A DNA stretch of 25,051 bases, taken from a virus. Positions 1 to 6,359 of the stretch are shown piece by piece. The position numbers and the translations under genes were made by a program. How positions within the stretch are numbered: the stretch's first letter is position 1; each line of letters opens with the position of its first letter. The notes below the pieces were generated by a model. That model was not told the DNA's origin and searched no databases. It saw nothing but the letters and a program-made list of their open reading frames with translations. Where the stretch lies: positions 1 through 25,051 of the IMG/VR virus record IMGVR_UViG_3300032116_001225; one strand, 5' to 3'.

Positions 1-342
1 AACGCTGCTCTAGGAAAGATTGAGAACATCTGGAAGCGTTACCTTTCGACTTGGTATCCTGGCAAGCTAAGTGACTTCCTTGAACAAGCGAAAGTATACA
101 TTGACTCAGATGGATTCATGCAGACACATCAGGTCTATCATCCGAATTGGATCAATCGTTGTGTGCGTGATTTCAAAAAGCTAGATGCAAAGAGTCAAAG
201 AGAAGTGCTGACTAGAATCATTGAGAAACCTTTTGACATGCCGTCTAACGCAGAGAACAGAGCTAGACTTTTCAGAAGTTCTATTCTGCAAGAACGTAAA
301 GAATACCTTATGGTTAAACTAAAGATGATGATGGAGGAATAA
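1..342 (+). CDS. 3' end of an unidentified phage gene (partial)
   Basis: The reading frame is open from the first base of the window to a TAA at 340-342, so this is the last 113 codons of a gene that begins outside it. The ATG at 118 lies inside the frame and is not preceded by a clear ribosome binding site; the upstream codons read as ordinary protein (GKIENIWKRYLSTWYPGKL), so I treat the gene as truncated by the window. The visible part is basic and helical, ending in a Met/Lys/Glu-rich tail. I do not recognise the family. Its place directly before an exonuclease and nucleotide-metabolism genes suggests a replication or recombination role, but that is inference only. Confidence 0.75.
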   Translation, partial: NAALGKIENIWKRYLSTWYPGKLSDFLEQAKVYIDSDGFMQTHQVYHPNWINRCVRDFKKLDAKSQREVLTRIIEKPFDMPSNAENRARLFRSSILQERKEYLMVKLKMMMEE

Positions 343-575
343 TGCCAAACATTACTGGACAATGGTATACAGACTATGTGGAAATCGTCAAATGCTCAAA
401 CCCGATCTTGCACTACAACGAGTATTGTGGTACAATTGGCGAAGTGACGTTTGAAACCAGAACAGCTTTCTGGTTGAGACATCCTGACAATCGAAACTTT
501 TGGGTTTACAAGCGTGATGTAAAACGACTTGACTACCTGACAAGAGACATGCAGAAGAAACTAATGAAAGGATAA
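342..575 (+). CDS. Small hypothetical phage protein (77 aa)
   Basis: The ATG overlaps the preceding TAA by one base (TAATG), with GGAGG at 333-337 as ribosome binding site, so the gene is translationally coupled to its upstream neighbour. The 77-residue product is rich in aromatic and charged residues, with alternating hydrophobic stretches (YVEIV, TIGEVTF, FWVYKRDVKRL) that look like a small beta-rich domain, possibly an SH3-like barrel; that fold is a guess. There is no membrane segment or signal peptide. The family is not recognised. It sits two bases upstream of the exonuclease-like gene in what looks like one operon. Confidence 0.75.
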   Translation: MPNITGQWYTDYVEIVKCSNPILHYNEYCGTIGEVTFETRTAFWLRHPDNRNFWVYKRDVKRLDYLTRDMQKKLMKG

Positions 576-576
576 C

Positions 577-1488
577 ATGTCATATACCAAAGAAATCAAA
601 GAGGAAATCGTAAGTCTTTCCAAAGAAGGAATGACAGGTAGACAGATTGCTTCGTACCTGGGCTTGAGTAAAAGTGGAGTGAATGCTTTCCTTTCGCAAT
701 ACTACATGTATAAGCGTAAGCCTCGTATTCTATTCCTAGACGTTGAGACAGCACCAAGTGTAGTAGTAGCATTTGATCGATACGATGTGACCATTACCCC
801 GTCGCATGTACTAAACGAAGGTGGATGGATTATCAGTGCATCATGGTCATGGTACGGTGAAAATGAAGTACATGGTTTCTATGATAGAACAGATGTGATG
901 GCACAGCGAGACTTCGACGTTACCCAACGCATTGTTGAAGAAATTGAGAAGGCTGATCTTGTAGTTGCTCACAATGGTGACAGATTCGATATCCCAATCA
1001 TCAAGACTCGCGCTCTTCAGAATAAGATCGTGATTCGCAAGTCCATCAAGACTGTGGACACTCTGAAGATTGCTAAGCGCCTGAAGTTCAATTCTAACAA
1101 GCTCGACTCTCTCGGTAACTACCTTGGTGTCGGTCGTAAGATTCCGACTACTGGAATCACACTGTGGATTCAATGCATGAAAGGTGACTTCAAAGCACTG
1201 GACACAATGTTGAAATACAACAAGCAAGACGTTCAATTGCTCAAGGATGTATTCGATGAAATCCGAGCATACGATTCGAGTGCGATTAACTTCGGTATGT
1301 TCTTCGATGACGAACACGAACACTGCCCATCGTGCGGTAGTCCTCACCTGAGTGAAACAGGCAACGTGGTTCGAACAGGAACGGGTAAGTTTACTGAGTT
1401 GTCATGTGACGACTGTGGACGCATCAGTCGTCGCAAGCAAATGCTTAACACTAAAACACAGCGAGCTAAGCTGCTGGCTAAGGCTTGA
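577..1488 (+). CDS. HTH + DEDDy 3'-5' exonuclease-like (RNase H fold) + zinc ribbon protein
   Basis: A 303-residue protein with three visible parts. Residues about 4-42 form a helix-turn-helix like those of resolvases and transposases (EGMTGRQIASYLGLSKSGV). Residues about 50-232 carry the DEDD exonuclease motifs in order: Exo I D55-x-E57 (LFLDVETAP), Exo II around N133 and D138 (VVAHNGDRFDIPII) and Exo III Y214-x3-D218 (YNKQDVQLL), the DEDDy arrangement of DnaQ-like and YprB-like ribonuclease H-fold exonucleases. Residues 250-280 hold two Cys-x2-Cys pairs (C250/C253 and C277/C280), a zinc ribbon. The likely role is sequence- or structure-guided nucleic-acid trimming during replication or recombination; the substrate cannot be told. 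The start is fixed by AAAGGA at 567-572 and a one-base gap after the upstream stop. It could also be a stand-alone proofreading subunit. Confidence 0.85.
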   Translation: MSYTKEIKEEIVSLSKEGMTGRQIASYLGLSKSGVNAFLSQYYMYKRKPRILFLDVETAPSVVVAFDRYDVTITPSHVLNEGGWIISASWSWYGENEVHGFYDRTDVMAQRDFDVTQRIVEEIEKADLVVAHNGDRFDIPIIKTRALQNKIVIRKSIKTVDTLKIAKRLKFNSNKLDSLGNYLGVGRKIPTTGITLWIQCMKGDFKALDTMLKYNKQDVQLLKDVFDEIRAYDSSAINFGMFFDDEHEHCPSCGSPHLSETGNVVRTGTGKFTELSCDDCGRISRRKQMLNTKTQRAKLLAKA

Positions 1489-1491
1489 TAT

Positions 1492-1519
1492 GATCCCTGT
1501 CGAAAGACAGGGGTCTTTT
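1492..1519 (+). terminator. Rho-independent terminator-like hairpin with GAAA loop
   Basis: A 10-bp stem (1492-1501 with 1506-1515, one G-T pair) closed by a GAAA tetraloop is followed by TTTT at 1516-1519. It lies just after the exonuclease stop and 4 bases before the AGGAGA ribosome binding site of the next gene. It may terminate, attenuate, or act as an RNA processing and stability element. Confidence 0.65.
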
Positions 1520-1533
1520 GCATAGGAGAAATA

Positions 1534-2052
1534 ATGGAAAAAACAAATAGTGAATCAATCGCTTATCTAAACGCAAAGACTGAGAAGTTTAATGCGTGTG
1601 CTAACAAATCGGTACCTACATCGTGGCATGATCTACTGAACCAGATGAAGATCATTGAGAGTGAAATCAAGGAAATGCGTGACGCTATTGAAGTGCGCGA
1701 TCCTGTTGAATTACTTGATGGTTATGTAGATTCAATGGTAACTCTGCTTGGTATGCGCGACATGCTGGCGAATCTTCAGTTCGATGTGCGAGGCGCTGAG
1801 TCCACTGTTGCAGACAATAATGACAGCAAGTTTCTTTCTGGTTTCACAGAACCGTCGGTGTTCGAATACACAGTTCAAGGGTACAGAAAACAAGGTGTTG
1901 AAATCAAGACAATGTTTAATCCTGAATACCATTCATACTGTTTTGTTGATTCTAACGGTAAAGTCAGAAAGCCTCTTGACTATAAACCAGTGGATCTCAC
2001 ACCTTTCATTCCTTCAGTGTTATTTGGAGTACCAACAAATGCAGCAACTTGA
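1534..2052 (+). CDS. MazG-like nucleoside triphosphate pyrophosphohydrolase
   Basis: The 172-residue product has the all-alpha NTP pyrophosphohydrolase signature: E44-x2-E47 (ESEIKEMRDA) followed by E59-x2-D62 and D66 (VELLDGYVD), the ExxE...ExxD metal-binding motif of MazG, HisE and dUTPase-like enzymes. The C-terminal third (about 110-165, GKVRKPLDYKPVDLTPFIP) resembles the extension found in phage members of this group. The expected activity is hydrolysis of a (d)NTP to the monophosphate and pyrophosphate in the cytoplasm; the substrate is not predictable. AGGAGA at 1524-1529 sets the start. Its last 14 bases overlap the next gene, a second nucleotide hydrolase, so the pair is probably co-translated. 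Confidence 0.75.
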   Translation: MEKTNSESIAYLNAKTEKFNACANKSVPTSWHDLLNQMKIIESEIKEMRDAIEVRDPVELLDGYVDSMVTLLGMRDMLANLQFDVRGAESTVADNNDSKFLSGFTEPSVFEYTVQGYRKQGVEIKTMFNPEYHSYCFVDSNGKVRKPLDYKPVDLTPFIPSVLFGVPTNAAT

Positions 2053-2443
2053 ACTTCCACTAATGTTAAATGCCCCGCACACTCCACCTACAAATCCTTC
2101 CCCACCATTTCAGTTCACTCCTTCAACCGGCGTCAAGCTAGAAGAACTCATCAAACCACTTGGTGTCAAGTACGATAAAGAAAAAGTGCGTCCTACCCTT
2201 TTGTTCAAGTCACTGAAGCAACCACTAGATGAAGTATTAGCTGTGCTTGAGTTTGGTGCAAAGAAATACGCTCCTGACAACTGGAAGCATGTAGAAGGAC
2301 CACGATACGATGATGCAATGCTTAGACATATCCAAGCGTATCTCGGTGGTGAAATGAATGATCCTGAAACTGGACTTCATCACTTGGCTCATGCAACATG
2401 TTGTATCCTGTTCAAGATTTATCTAGACAAGAACCCCAAGTAA
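2039..2443 (+). CDS. dATP/dGTP diphosphohydrolase-like protein (DUF5664-type)
   Basis: The start is the ATG at 2039, preceded by GGAG at 2026-2029. The frame is open further upstream, but that stretch lies over the MazG-like gene and reads as low-quality sequence. The 134-residue product has a Pro-rich N-terminus (12-28) and then the conserved phage motifs KYDKEKVRPTLL (44-55), VLEFGAKKYAPDNW (69-82), RHIQAYLGGEMNDPETG (96-112) and HHLAHATCC (114-122). These match, from memory, the family annotated as dATP/dGTP diphosphohydrolase N-terminal domain (formerly DUF5664), distantly related to MazG. Relatives take part in removing dGTP or dATP in phages with altered DNA bases. Whether this protein does so is unknown. 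It overlaps the MazG-like gene by 14 bases. Confidence 0.75.
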   Translation: MQQLELPLMLNAPHTPPTNPSPPFQFTPSTGVKLEELIKPLGVKYDKEKVRPTLLFKSLKQPLDEVLAVLEFGAKKYAPDNWKHVEGPRYDDAMLRHIQAYLGGEMNDPETGLHHLAHATCCILFKIYLDKNPK

Positions 2444-2445
2444 CA

Positions 2446-2474
2446 TTGACATTTCAGAAAACGTGTGATATCAT
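2446..2474 (+). promoter_or_regulatory. Sigma-70 promoter, consensus -35 with extended -10
   Basis: TTGACA at 2446-2451, a 17-base spacer and TATCAT at 2469-2474, preceded by TG one base upstream (TGATATCAT, an extended -10). It starts 3 bases after the stop of the dNTP-hydrolase gene and points at the 136-residue hypothetical gene and the reductase. The design matches the two leftward promoters at 16405-16434 and 22890-22918. Confidence 0.7.
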
Positions 2475-2475
2475 G

Positions 2476-2495
2476 GTCCCCCTGTCGCGGGGGAC
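2476..2495 (+). other. Perfect 7-bp GC-rich hairpin at the promoter start site
   Basis: GTCCCCC (2476-2482) pairs with GGGGGAC (2489-2495) around a 6-base loop. No T-run follows, so it is not a typical terminator. A second, exclusive pairing, CTGTC (2482-2486) with GACAG (2493-2497), could form in a transcript that starts near 2481. It lies 4 bases upstream of the AGGAG that serves the next gene. Confidence 0.5.
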
Positions 2496-2508
2496 AGTTA
2501 GGAGAATT

Positions 2509-2919
2509 ATGAAAAAGAGAGAAAGTACCATCGTTGCATTGTGCATCATTTCTGAAAGTGAAATCGCAAAAGTCATTCCAACCTACTCAAAAGACTTCGA
2601 AGTAGATAATCCTGTAGCATTCAGAAAGATGTTGTGGGAGATTGGACTAGACACCAGTAGACCTTTCGAGCGACAAGATGGTCTGTGGCACAGGAATCGC
2701 CTCAACGAAGTTGTCATGTGCTCAAGATATGTCGGTCATGAACGATTGGATGCTGAGTGGTTAGCGAGTGGATATGCTAGCGTTTCAGCAATGGACAAAG
2801 CTTCCGGTTGCAGAATCCTTGAAGACATCTACAGAGCACGAAACCTGACAGAAGATAGACAAGCTGCCCTTGCTGATAGAGAAAAGTATACAGTAGAAGA
2901 TCAAACAGTACAAGGATAA
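2509..2919 (+). CDS. Conserved-looking phage hypothetical protein (136 aa)
   Basis: The start is the ATG at 2509 with AGGAG at 2500-2504. The in-frame ATG at 2398 lies inside the preceding gene and would run across the promoter and hairpin. The 136-residue product is soluble and charged. Its central part (GLWHRNRLNEVVMCSRYVGHERLDAEWLAS, given here only as residue span about 57-87) has the feel of small conserved phage proteins that share an RYVGxERxDxxWLxSG motif; no function is known to me. The C-terminal 40 residues are helical and acidic. The gene is the first after a strong promoter and is 6 bases upstream of the ribonucleotide reductase, so it is probably made together with it. Confidence 0.8.
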   Translation: MKKRESTIVALCIISESEIAKVIPTYSKDFEVDNPVAFRKMLWEIGLDTSRPFERQDGLWHRNRLNEVVMCSRYVGHERLDAEWLASGYASVSAMDKASGCRILEDIYRARNLTEDRQAALADREKYTVEDQTVQG

Positions 2920-2925
2920 AGATAA

Positions 2926-5130
2926 ATGAATACACAACGAATGCTATCAGAGTCAAAGTTCTACATGGGTTACTCAAGATGGGATGACACCCTTCAGAGA
3001 TATGAAACGTGGGAAGAAGCAGTTTCTCGCGTGATGAATATGCATCGTGAGAAGTACAAGGACAAGATGACTCCTGAACTTTCGGAGGCAATTGACTTTG
3101 CGCAACAAGCATACAGTGAACAACTAATTCTAGCTGCACAACGCTCGTTGCAGTTTGGTGGTGAGCAACTTTTCAAGCACAATGCTCGCATGTACAACTG
3201 CAGTGTCAGTTATGCTGACAGACCTGAGTTCTTTCAGGAAGCAATGTACCTGCTGCTATGCGGATGCGGAGTAGGCTTCAGCGTACAGAAGCATCACGTT
3301 GAGAAACTACCTGAGATTCGAAGCAGAAGTAAAAAGCGCAGTAAGATTTTCACAGTACCTGACAGTATTGAAGGATGGGCAGATTCATTCGGTGTCCTGC
3401 TGTCTAGCTATCTGACGCATGACGCACCATTCCCTGCATATCAAAACTGTCAAGTACACTTTGACTTCAGCCAGATTCGTCCGAAGGGATCGCTGATTTC
3501 AGGAGGGTTTAAAGCCCCAGGTCCAGATGGACTAAGAAACGCACTGGTTAAGTGTGAAACATTGATTGAGAGCTATCTAGCTAAAGGTATTACAACCATC
3601 AAACCTCTGATGGCTTATGACTTTGTGATGCACATGAGCGATGCTGTTCTTTCCGGTGGTGTTCGACGCTCAGCTACAATTTGTGTGTTCGACAAAGACG
3701 ATCAGGAAATGCTCACAGCAAAGACTGGTAACTGGTTCATTGACAACCCACAACGTGGTCGTTCTAACAACTCTGCGATGATCATCCGTGATGAACTGAC
3801 AAGAGAAGAATGGGCTAATATCATGAAGTCAGTTAAAGACTTCGGTGAGCCAGGATTCATCTTCAGCGATAGTAAAGAGTTCCTTTTCAATCCTTGTGTT
3901 GAAATCGGAATGCTACCTAAAACAGAAGAAGGTGTCAGTGGATTCCAATTCTGTAACCTTAATGAAATCAACGGTGGTAAATGTGTTGACGTTGCGACGT
4001 TCGAGAGAGCGTGCAAAGCCGCAGCAATTCTTGGTACACTGCAAGCCGGATACACTGACTTCAAGTACCTGAGTCCAGCATCGAAACAGATTACTGAAAA
4101 GGAAGCTCTCATTGGTGTGAGTATTACTGGCTGGATGAACAACCCTGACATTCTTTTCGATGAAGAGAACATGATCAATGGTGCAACCATCGTGAAAGAA
4201 ACGAACGCAAGAATCGCTAAGCTAATTGGTGTGAACCAAGCAGCACGAACAACTTGTGCTAAACCTTCAGGTAACGCATCGGTTATTCTTGGTACAGCTT
4301 CGGGTATCCACGGTGAGCATTCACCTATGTTCTTTAGAAACGTTCAGATGAATGCAGACGACGAAGTTGTCAAGCTTCTGCGCAAGTACAATCCTAAGAT
4401 GATTGAAACTTCAGTGTGGTCGCCTAATGGTACAGACGTAGTAGTCAGCTTCCCGATTAAATCAAAGGAAGGGTCAATCTATAAGAATGACCTACTGGGT
4501 GTCAAGCAGCTTGAGTACGTGAAGCTTGCTCAGCAGTTTTGGGTTGAGGCAGGCACGAACGTTGAACTGTGTGTTGACAGCAGACTTCGCCACAACATCA
4601 GTAACACAATCACGGTAGACAATTGGGATGAGGTTGAACAGTACATCTTCGATAACAGAAAATACTTCGCTGGCATTTCACTACTAAGTTTCTTCGGTGA
4701 CAAGATTTACGCTCAAGCTCCATTTACGGAAGTGAAGACTGAGAAAGTAATCTTTGACGAGTACGGTTCGGGTTCAATGTTTGCATCAGGACTAATCGTT
4801 GAAGGTCTGAAAGCTTTCGACAACAAGCTGTGGTTTGCTTGTGATACTGCACTAGGAATTGGTGCTGTGCTGACAGAAGAACACGAAGACCTTCTCAAAA
4901 GAGATTGGGTTCGTAGACTTCAGAAGTACGCAGACAATTTCTTCGATGGTGATAAGACGAAAGCTACTTACTGTCTTAAGGATGTGTACAATCTGCACAA
5001 ATGGATCACAATCGAGAAAGCACTGGTTGAAATCGATTTTGCTAAAAAGATGCCTAAACAAGACTATGTTGAAGCAGATAGTCTAGCTAGTCAAGCCTGC
5101 TCAGGTGGCGCTTGCGAAATCACTTTCTAA
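2926..5130 (+). CDS. nrdJ: Adenosylcobalamin-dependent (class II) ribonucleoside-triphosphate reductase
   Basis: The 734-residue protein matches the monomeric class II reductases in length (Lactobacillus leichmannii enzyme about 739) and in active-site layout. It contains the early redox cysteine (C92, MYNCSV), the radical site N322-P-C324-V-E326 with the thiyl cysteine C324, its likely disulfide partner C343 (FCNLNEI), the SGGVRRSA motif at 243-250, the phosphate-binding KPSGNASVILGTASG at 446-460, and a C-terminal C725-x4-C730 pair six residues from the end that would re-reduce the active site. These enzymes make dNTPs from NTPs with vitamin B12 coenzyme, with no small subunit and no oxygen need. 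No nrdB-like or nrdD activase gene is present. AAGGA at 2912-2916 precedes the ATG. It supplies DNA precursors for phage replication. Confidence 0.93.
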   Translation: MNTQRMLSESKFYMGYSRWDDTLQRYETWEEAVSRVMNMHREKYKDKMTPELSEAIDFAQQAYSEQLILAAQRSLQFGGEQLFKHNARMYNCSVSYADRPEFFQEAMYLLLCGCGVGFSVQKHHVEKLPEIRSRSKKRSKIFTVPDSIEGWADSFGVLLSSYLTHDAPFPAYQNCQVHFDFSQIRPKGSLISGGFKAPGPDGLRNALVKCETLIESYLAKGITTIKPLMAYDFVMHMSDAVLSGGVRRSATICVFDKDDQEMLTAKTGNWFIDNPQRGRSNNSAMIIRDELTREEWANIMKSVKDFGEPGFIFSDSKEFLFNPCVEIGMLPKTEEGVSGFQFCNLNEINGGKCVDVATFERACKAAAILGTLQAGYTDFKYLSPASKQITEKEALIGVSITGWMNNPDILFDEENMINGATIVKETNARIAKLIGVNQAARTTCAKPSGNASVILGTASGIHGEHSPMFFRNVQMNADDEVVKLLRKYNPKMIETSVWSPNGTDVVVSFPIKSKEGSIYKNDLLGVKQLEYVKLAQQFWVEAGTNVELCVDSRLRHNISNTITVDNWDEVEQYIFDNRKYFAGISLLSFFGDKIYAQAPFTEVKTEKVIFDEYGSGSMFASGLIVEGLKAFDNKLWFACDTALGIGAVLTEEHEDLLKRDWVRRLQKYADNFFDGDKTKATYCLKDVYNLHKWITIEKALVEIDFAKKMPKQDYVEADSLASQACSGGACEITF

Positions 5131-5145
5131 ATAGGAGTATGAATC

Positions 5146-5223
5146 ATGTCAGTAACATTTCTAATCGTGATTGTTGTGGTTCTACTTGCTTTACTCATTG
5201 GTACACTTCCTGGGAATTACTAA
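5146..5223 (+). CDS. 25-residue single-pass membrane micropeptide
   Basis: ATG at 5146 with AGGAG at 5133-5137 (8-base spacing). The product MSVTFLIVIVVVLLALLIGT continues for five residues to a TAA at 5221-5223. Nearly the whole peptide is one membrane-spanning helix. An overlapping ATG at 5139 gives a 29-codon frame without hydrophobic character and is less likely. It lies 15 bases after the reductase. Function unknown; position near the lysis genes is on the opposite strand, so a holin-related role is only speculation. Confidence 0.6.
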   Translation: MSVTFLIVIVVVLLALLIGTLPGNY

Positions 5224-5224
5224 G

Positions 5225-5329
5225 ATGAACGAACTACTCTGGACAATCAACCATTACTGGACTCGTTTCGTTAACTGGATCACCGGCAACGATGACGACG
5301 ATGACTACGGTCATTTCATTCCGGCATAA
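5225..5329 (+). CDS. 34-residue acidic-tailed small peptide
   Basis: ATG at 5225 begins one base after the TAA of the membrane micropeptide and ends with TAA at 5327-5329. The product starts with an amphipathic, Trp-rich helix (MNELLWTINHYWTRFVNWIT) followed by five aspartates and YGHFIPA. The ribosome binding site is weak, so translation would depend on coupling with the upstream peptide. The stop codon runs into the terminator. No family is recognised. The Trp-rich helix plus acidic patch could attach to the membrane surface. Confidence 0.5.
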   Translation: MNELLWTINHYWTRFVNWITGNDDDDDYGHFIPA

Positions 5330-5366
5330 AAAAGACCCCCTGGCACAAACCAGGGGGTTTTTATTT
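5328..5366. terminator. Bidirectional rho-independent terminator between convergent blocks
   Basis: A perfect 9-bp stem (5335-5343 with 5350-5358) has a CACAAA loop. A T-rich tract follows on the plus strand (5358-5366) and an A-tract precedes it (5328-5333), giving a T-tract for leftward transcription. It stops both the rightward metabolism operon and the leftward lysis operon. Confidence 0.9.
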
Positions 5367-5827
5367 TAGCGCAACCCTTTGAGGTAAATCGTTCGGCCAT
5401 TGGCTCCACGGGTAGCTCTTAGAATTTCGTTAACAATTTTGTTTTCATTGTAGGCTACATGCACCCATCCTGAGTCTGGAATGTCGTCTGTATAAAACTC
5501 TAGAATTAATTGAGTGAACTGTAGGTTCTCAGCAATCCACTGCGCGACTTCCAAGTTCGATACACCAGGGACTTCAATGTCAGCAGCCATCCCTCGCGTG
5601 TGGTCACTGTTAGGTGATCCACCAACCAGGGAGTTTACAGAAACAGACCTGAATCCTGATGAAATACTGACTGGTCCGAATCGATCACGAACGGGTTGAA
5701 GAACCATGTTGGCAAGTTTCTTCATGTTCTCGATTTCAGCCTGGGAAGGTGTATTATCAATACCGTTTCGAATTGCCATCTGACTCTTCGTCATTTCAGC
5801 AAGTGTGAAGTTCTTACTTAGTCTCAT
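5366..5827 (-). CDS. M15-family peptidoglycan peptidase (endolysin)
   Basis: The 153-residue product has the zinc peptidase signature of the M15 family (D-Ala-D-Ala carboxypeptidase and L-Ala-D-Glu endopeptidase types). SGFRS at 57-61 is followed by S74-D-H76-x3-G-x2-A-D83 (SDHTRGMAAD) and by H123 in GWVHVAY, giving H76, D83 and H123 as metal ligands, with an acidic residue just before H123 as likely base. There is no signal peptide, so release needs the holin encoded just upstream. It would cut peptide cross-links of the host wall at lysis. AAAGGA precedes the start, which overlaps the holin gene by 14 bases. It is the last gene of the leftward block, ending at the terminator. Confidence 0.87.
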   Translation of the reverse strand: MRLSKNFTLAEMTKSQMAIRNGIDNTPSQAEIENMKKLANMVLQPVRDRFGPVSISSGFRSVSVNSLVGGSPNSDHTRGMAADIEVPGVSNLEVAQWIAENLQFTQLILEFYTDDIPDSGWVHVAYNENKIVNEILRATRGANGRTIYLKGLR

Positions 5828-6359
5828 CGGTTTCCTTTCTAGCGAAGAATTTCATTACTTCATCTTTCATCTGGCTTCCACGAGATGATCCGAAGAAGAA
5901 GTTCATGATGGTAGAAATCAGCGTACCAAGCAGGAAGCCTACAATGGTATCTGCGAATCGAATACTTGCTTCAGGGATAGGGAAGAATGTAATGCCAACA
6001 AGATAGCATGCAGCGAAGATTGACCAACCAATAGCGAAGTACATTACGAATCGCTTACTGAAGAGGTCATCCTGTTGTAGTGCCTGCTTTTGCATATCAC
6101 GAGCATCTGCTGTATTACGATGTTCAGAGTCAACCATCTTTTGCTCTGCTTCAATCTTAAACTCAGCATGTTTCATTGAAGCAATACGTAGTTCAGCAAT
6201 CTTCTCAGGTGGAATATTACCGTCTTCGTTTGTCTCAAGCTTGATACCAGTCTTTTCTTCAACGTATCCGATGCCTTTATCTACAACCGCTTGTGCAAGC
6301 TTAGGTAGATTGTTAGCAATTAGGCTAGTTACGATGGTCGCCAGTAGTGGAATCGCCAT
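5814..6359 (-). CDS. Holin, three-transmembrane GTA-holin type
   Basis: The 181-residue protein has an amphipathic N-terminal helix (3-17), a charged middle with ADARDMQKQALQQDDLFSKR (84-103) and two strong membrane spans (about 105-127 and 136-157), then FFGSSRGS (155-162) and a charged tail. This layout, including the ARDMQK and SSRGS motifs, matches the phage and gene-transfer-agent family known as holin of 3TMs. It would open the inner membrane to let the downstream peptidase reach the wall. The start has AAAGGGA upstream and lies inside the end of the coiled-coil gene (35-base overlap), so the lysis genes are closely nested. Confidence 0.82.
   Translation of the reverse strand: MAIPLLATIVTSLIANNLPKLAQAVVDKGIGYVEEKTGIKLETNEDGNIPPEKIAELRIASMKHAEFKIEAEQKMVDSEHRNTADARDMQKQALQQDDLFSKRFVMYFAIGWSIFAACYLVGITFFPIPEASIRFADTIVGFLLGTLISTIMNFFFGSSRGSQMKDEVMKFFARKETDETK

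Noticed and set aside
847-1347. 166-residue open frame antisense to the exonuclease gene
   Set aside because: It mirrors a clear nuclease domain on the other strand, and no ribosome binding site or recognisable motif is seen; it is a shadow of codon bias.
1748-2038. N-terminal extension of the dATP/dGTP hydrolase-like frame upstream of 2039
   Set aside because: It covers the MazG-like gene in another frame, lacks a ribosome binding site, and its residues look unlike the conserved core; GGAG at 2026-2029 supports the ATG at 2039.
2398-2508. Earlier ATG (2398) for the 136-residue hypothetical gene
   Set aside because: The frame would run through the previous gene, a promoter and a hairpin; AGGAG before 2509 gives a much better start.
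3702-4190. 162-residue frame antisense to the ribonucleotide reductase
   Set aside because: It overlaps the catalytic centre of a conserved enzyme and shows no domain or start signal of its own.
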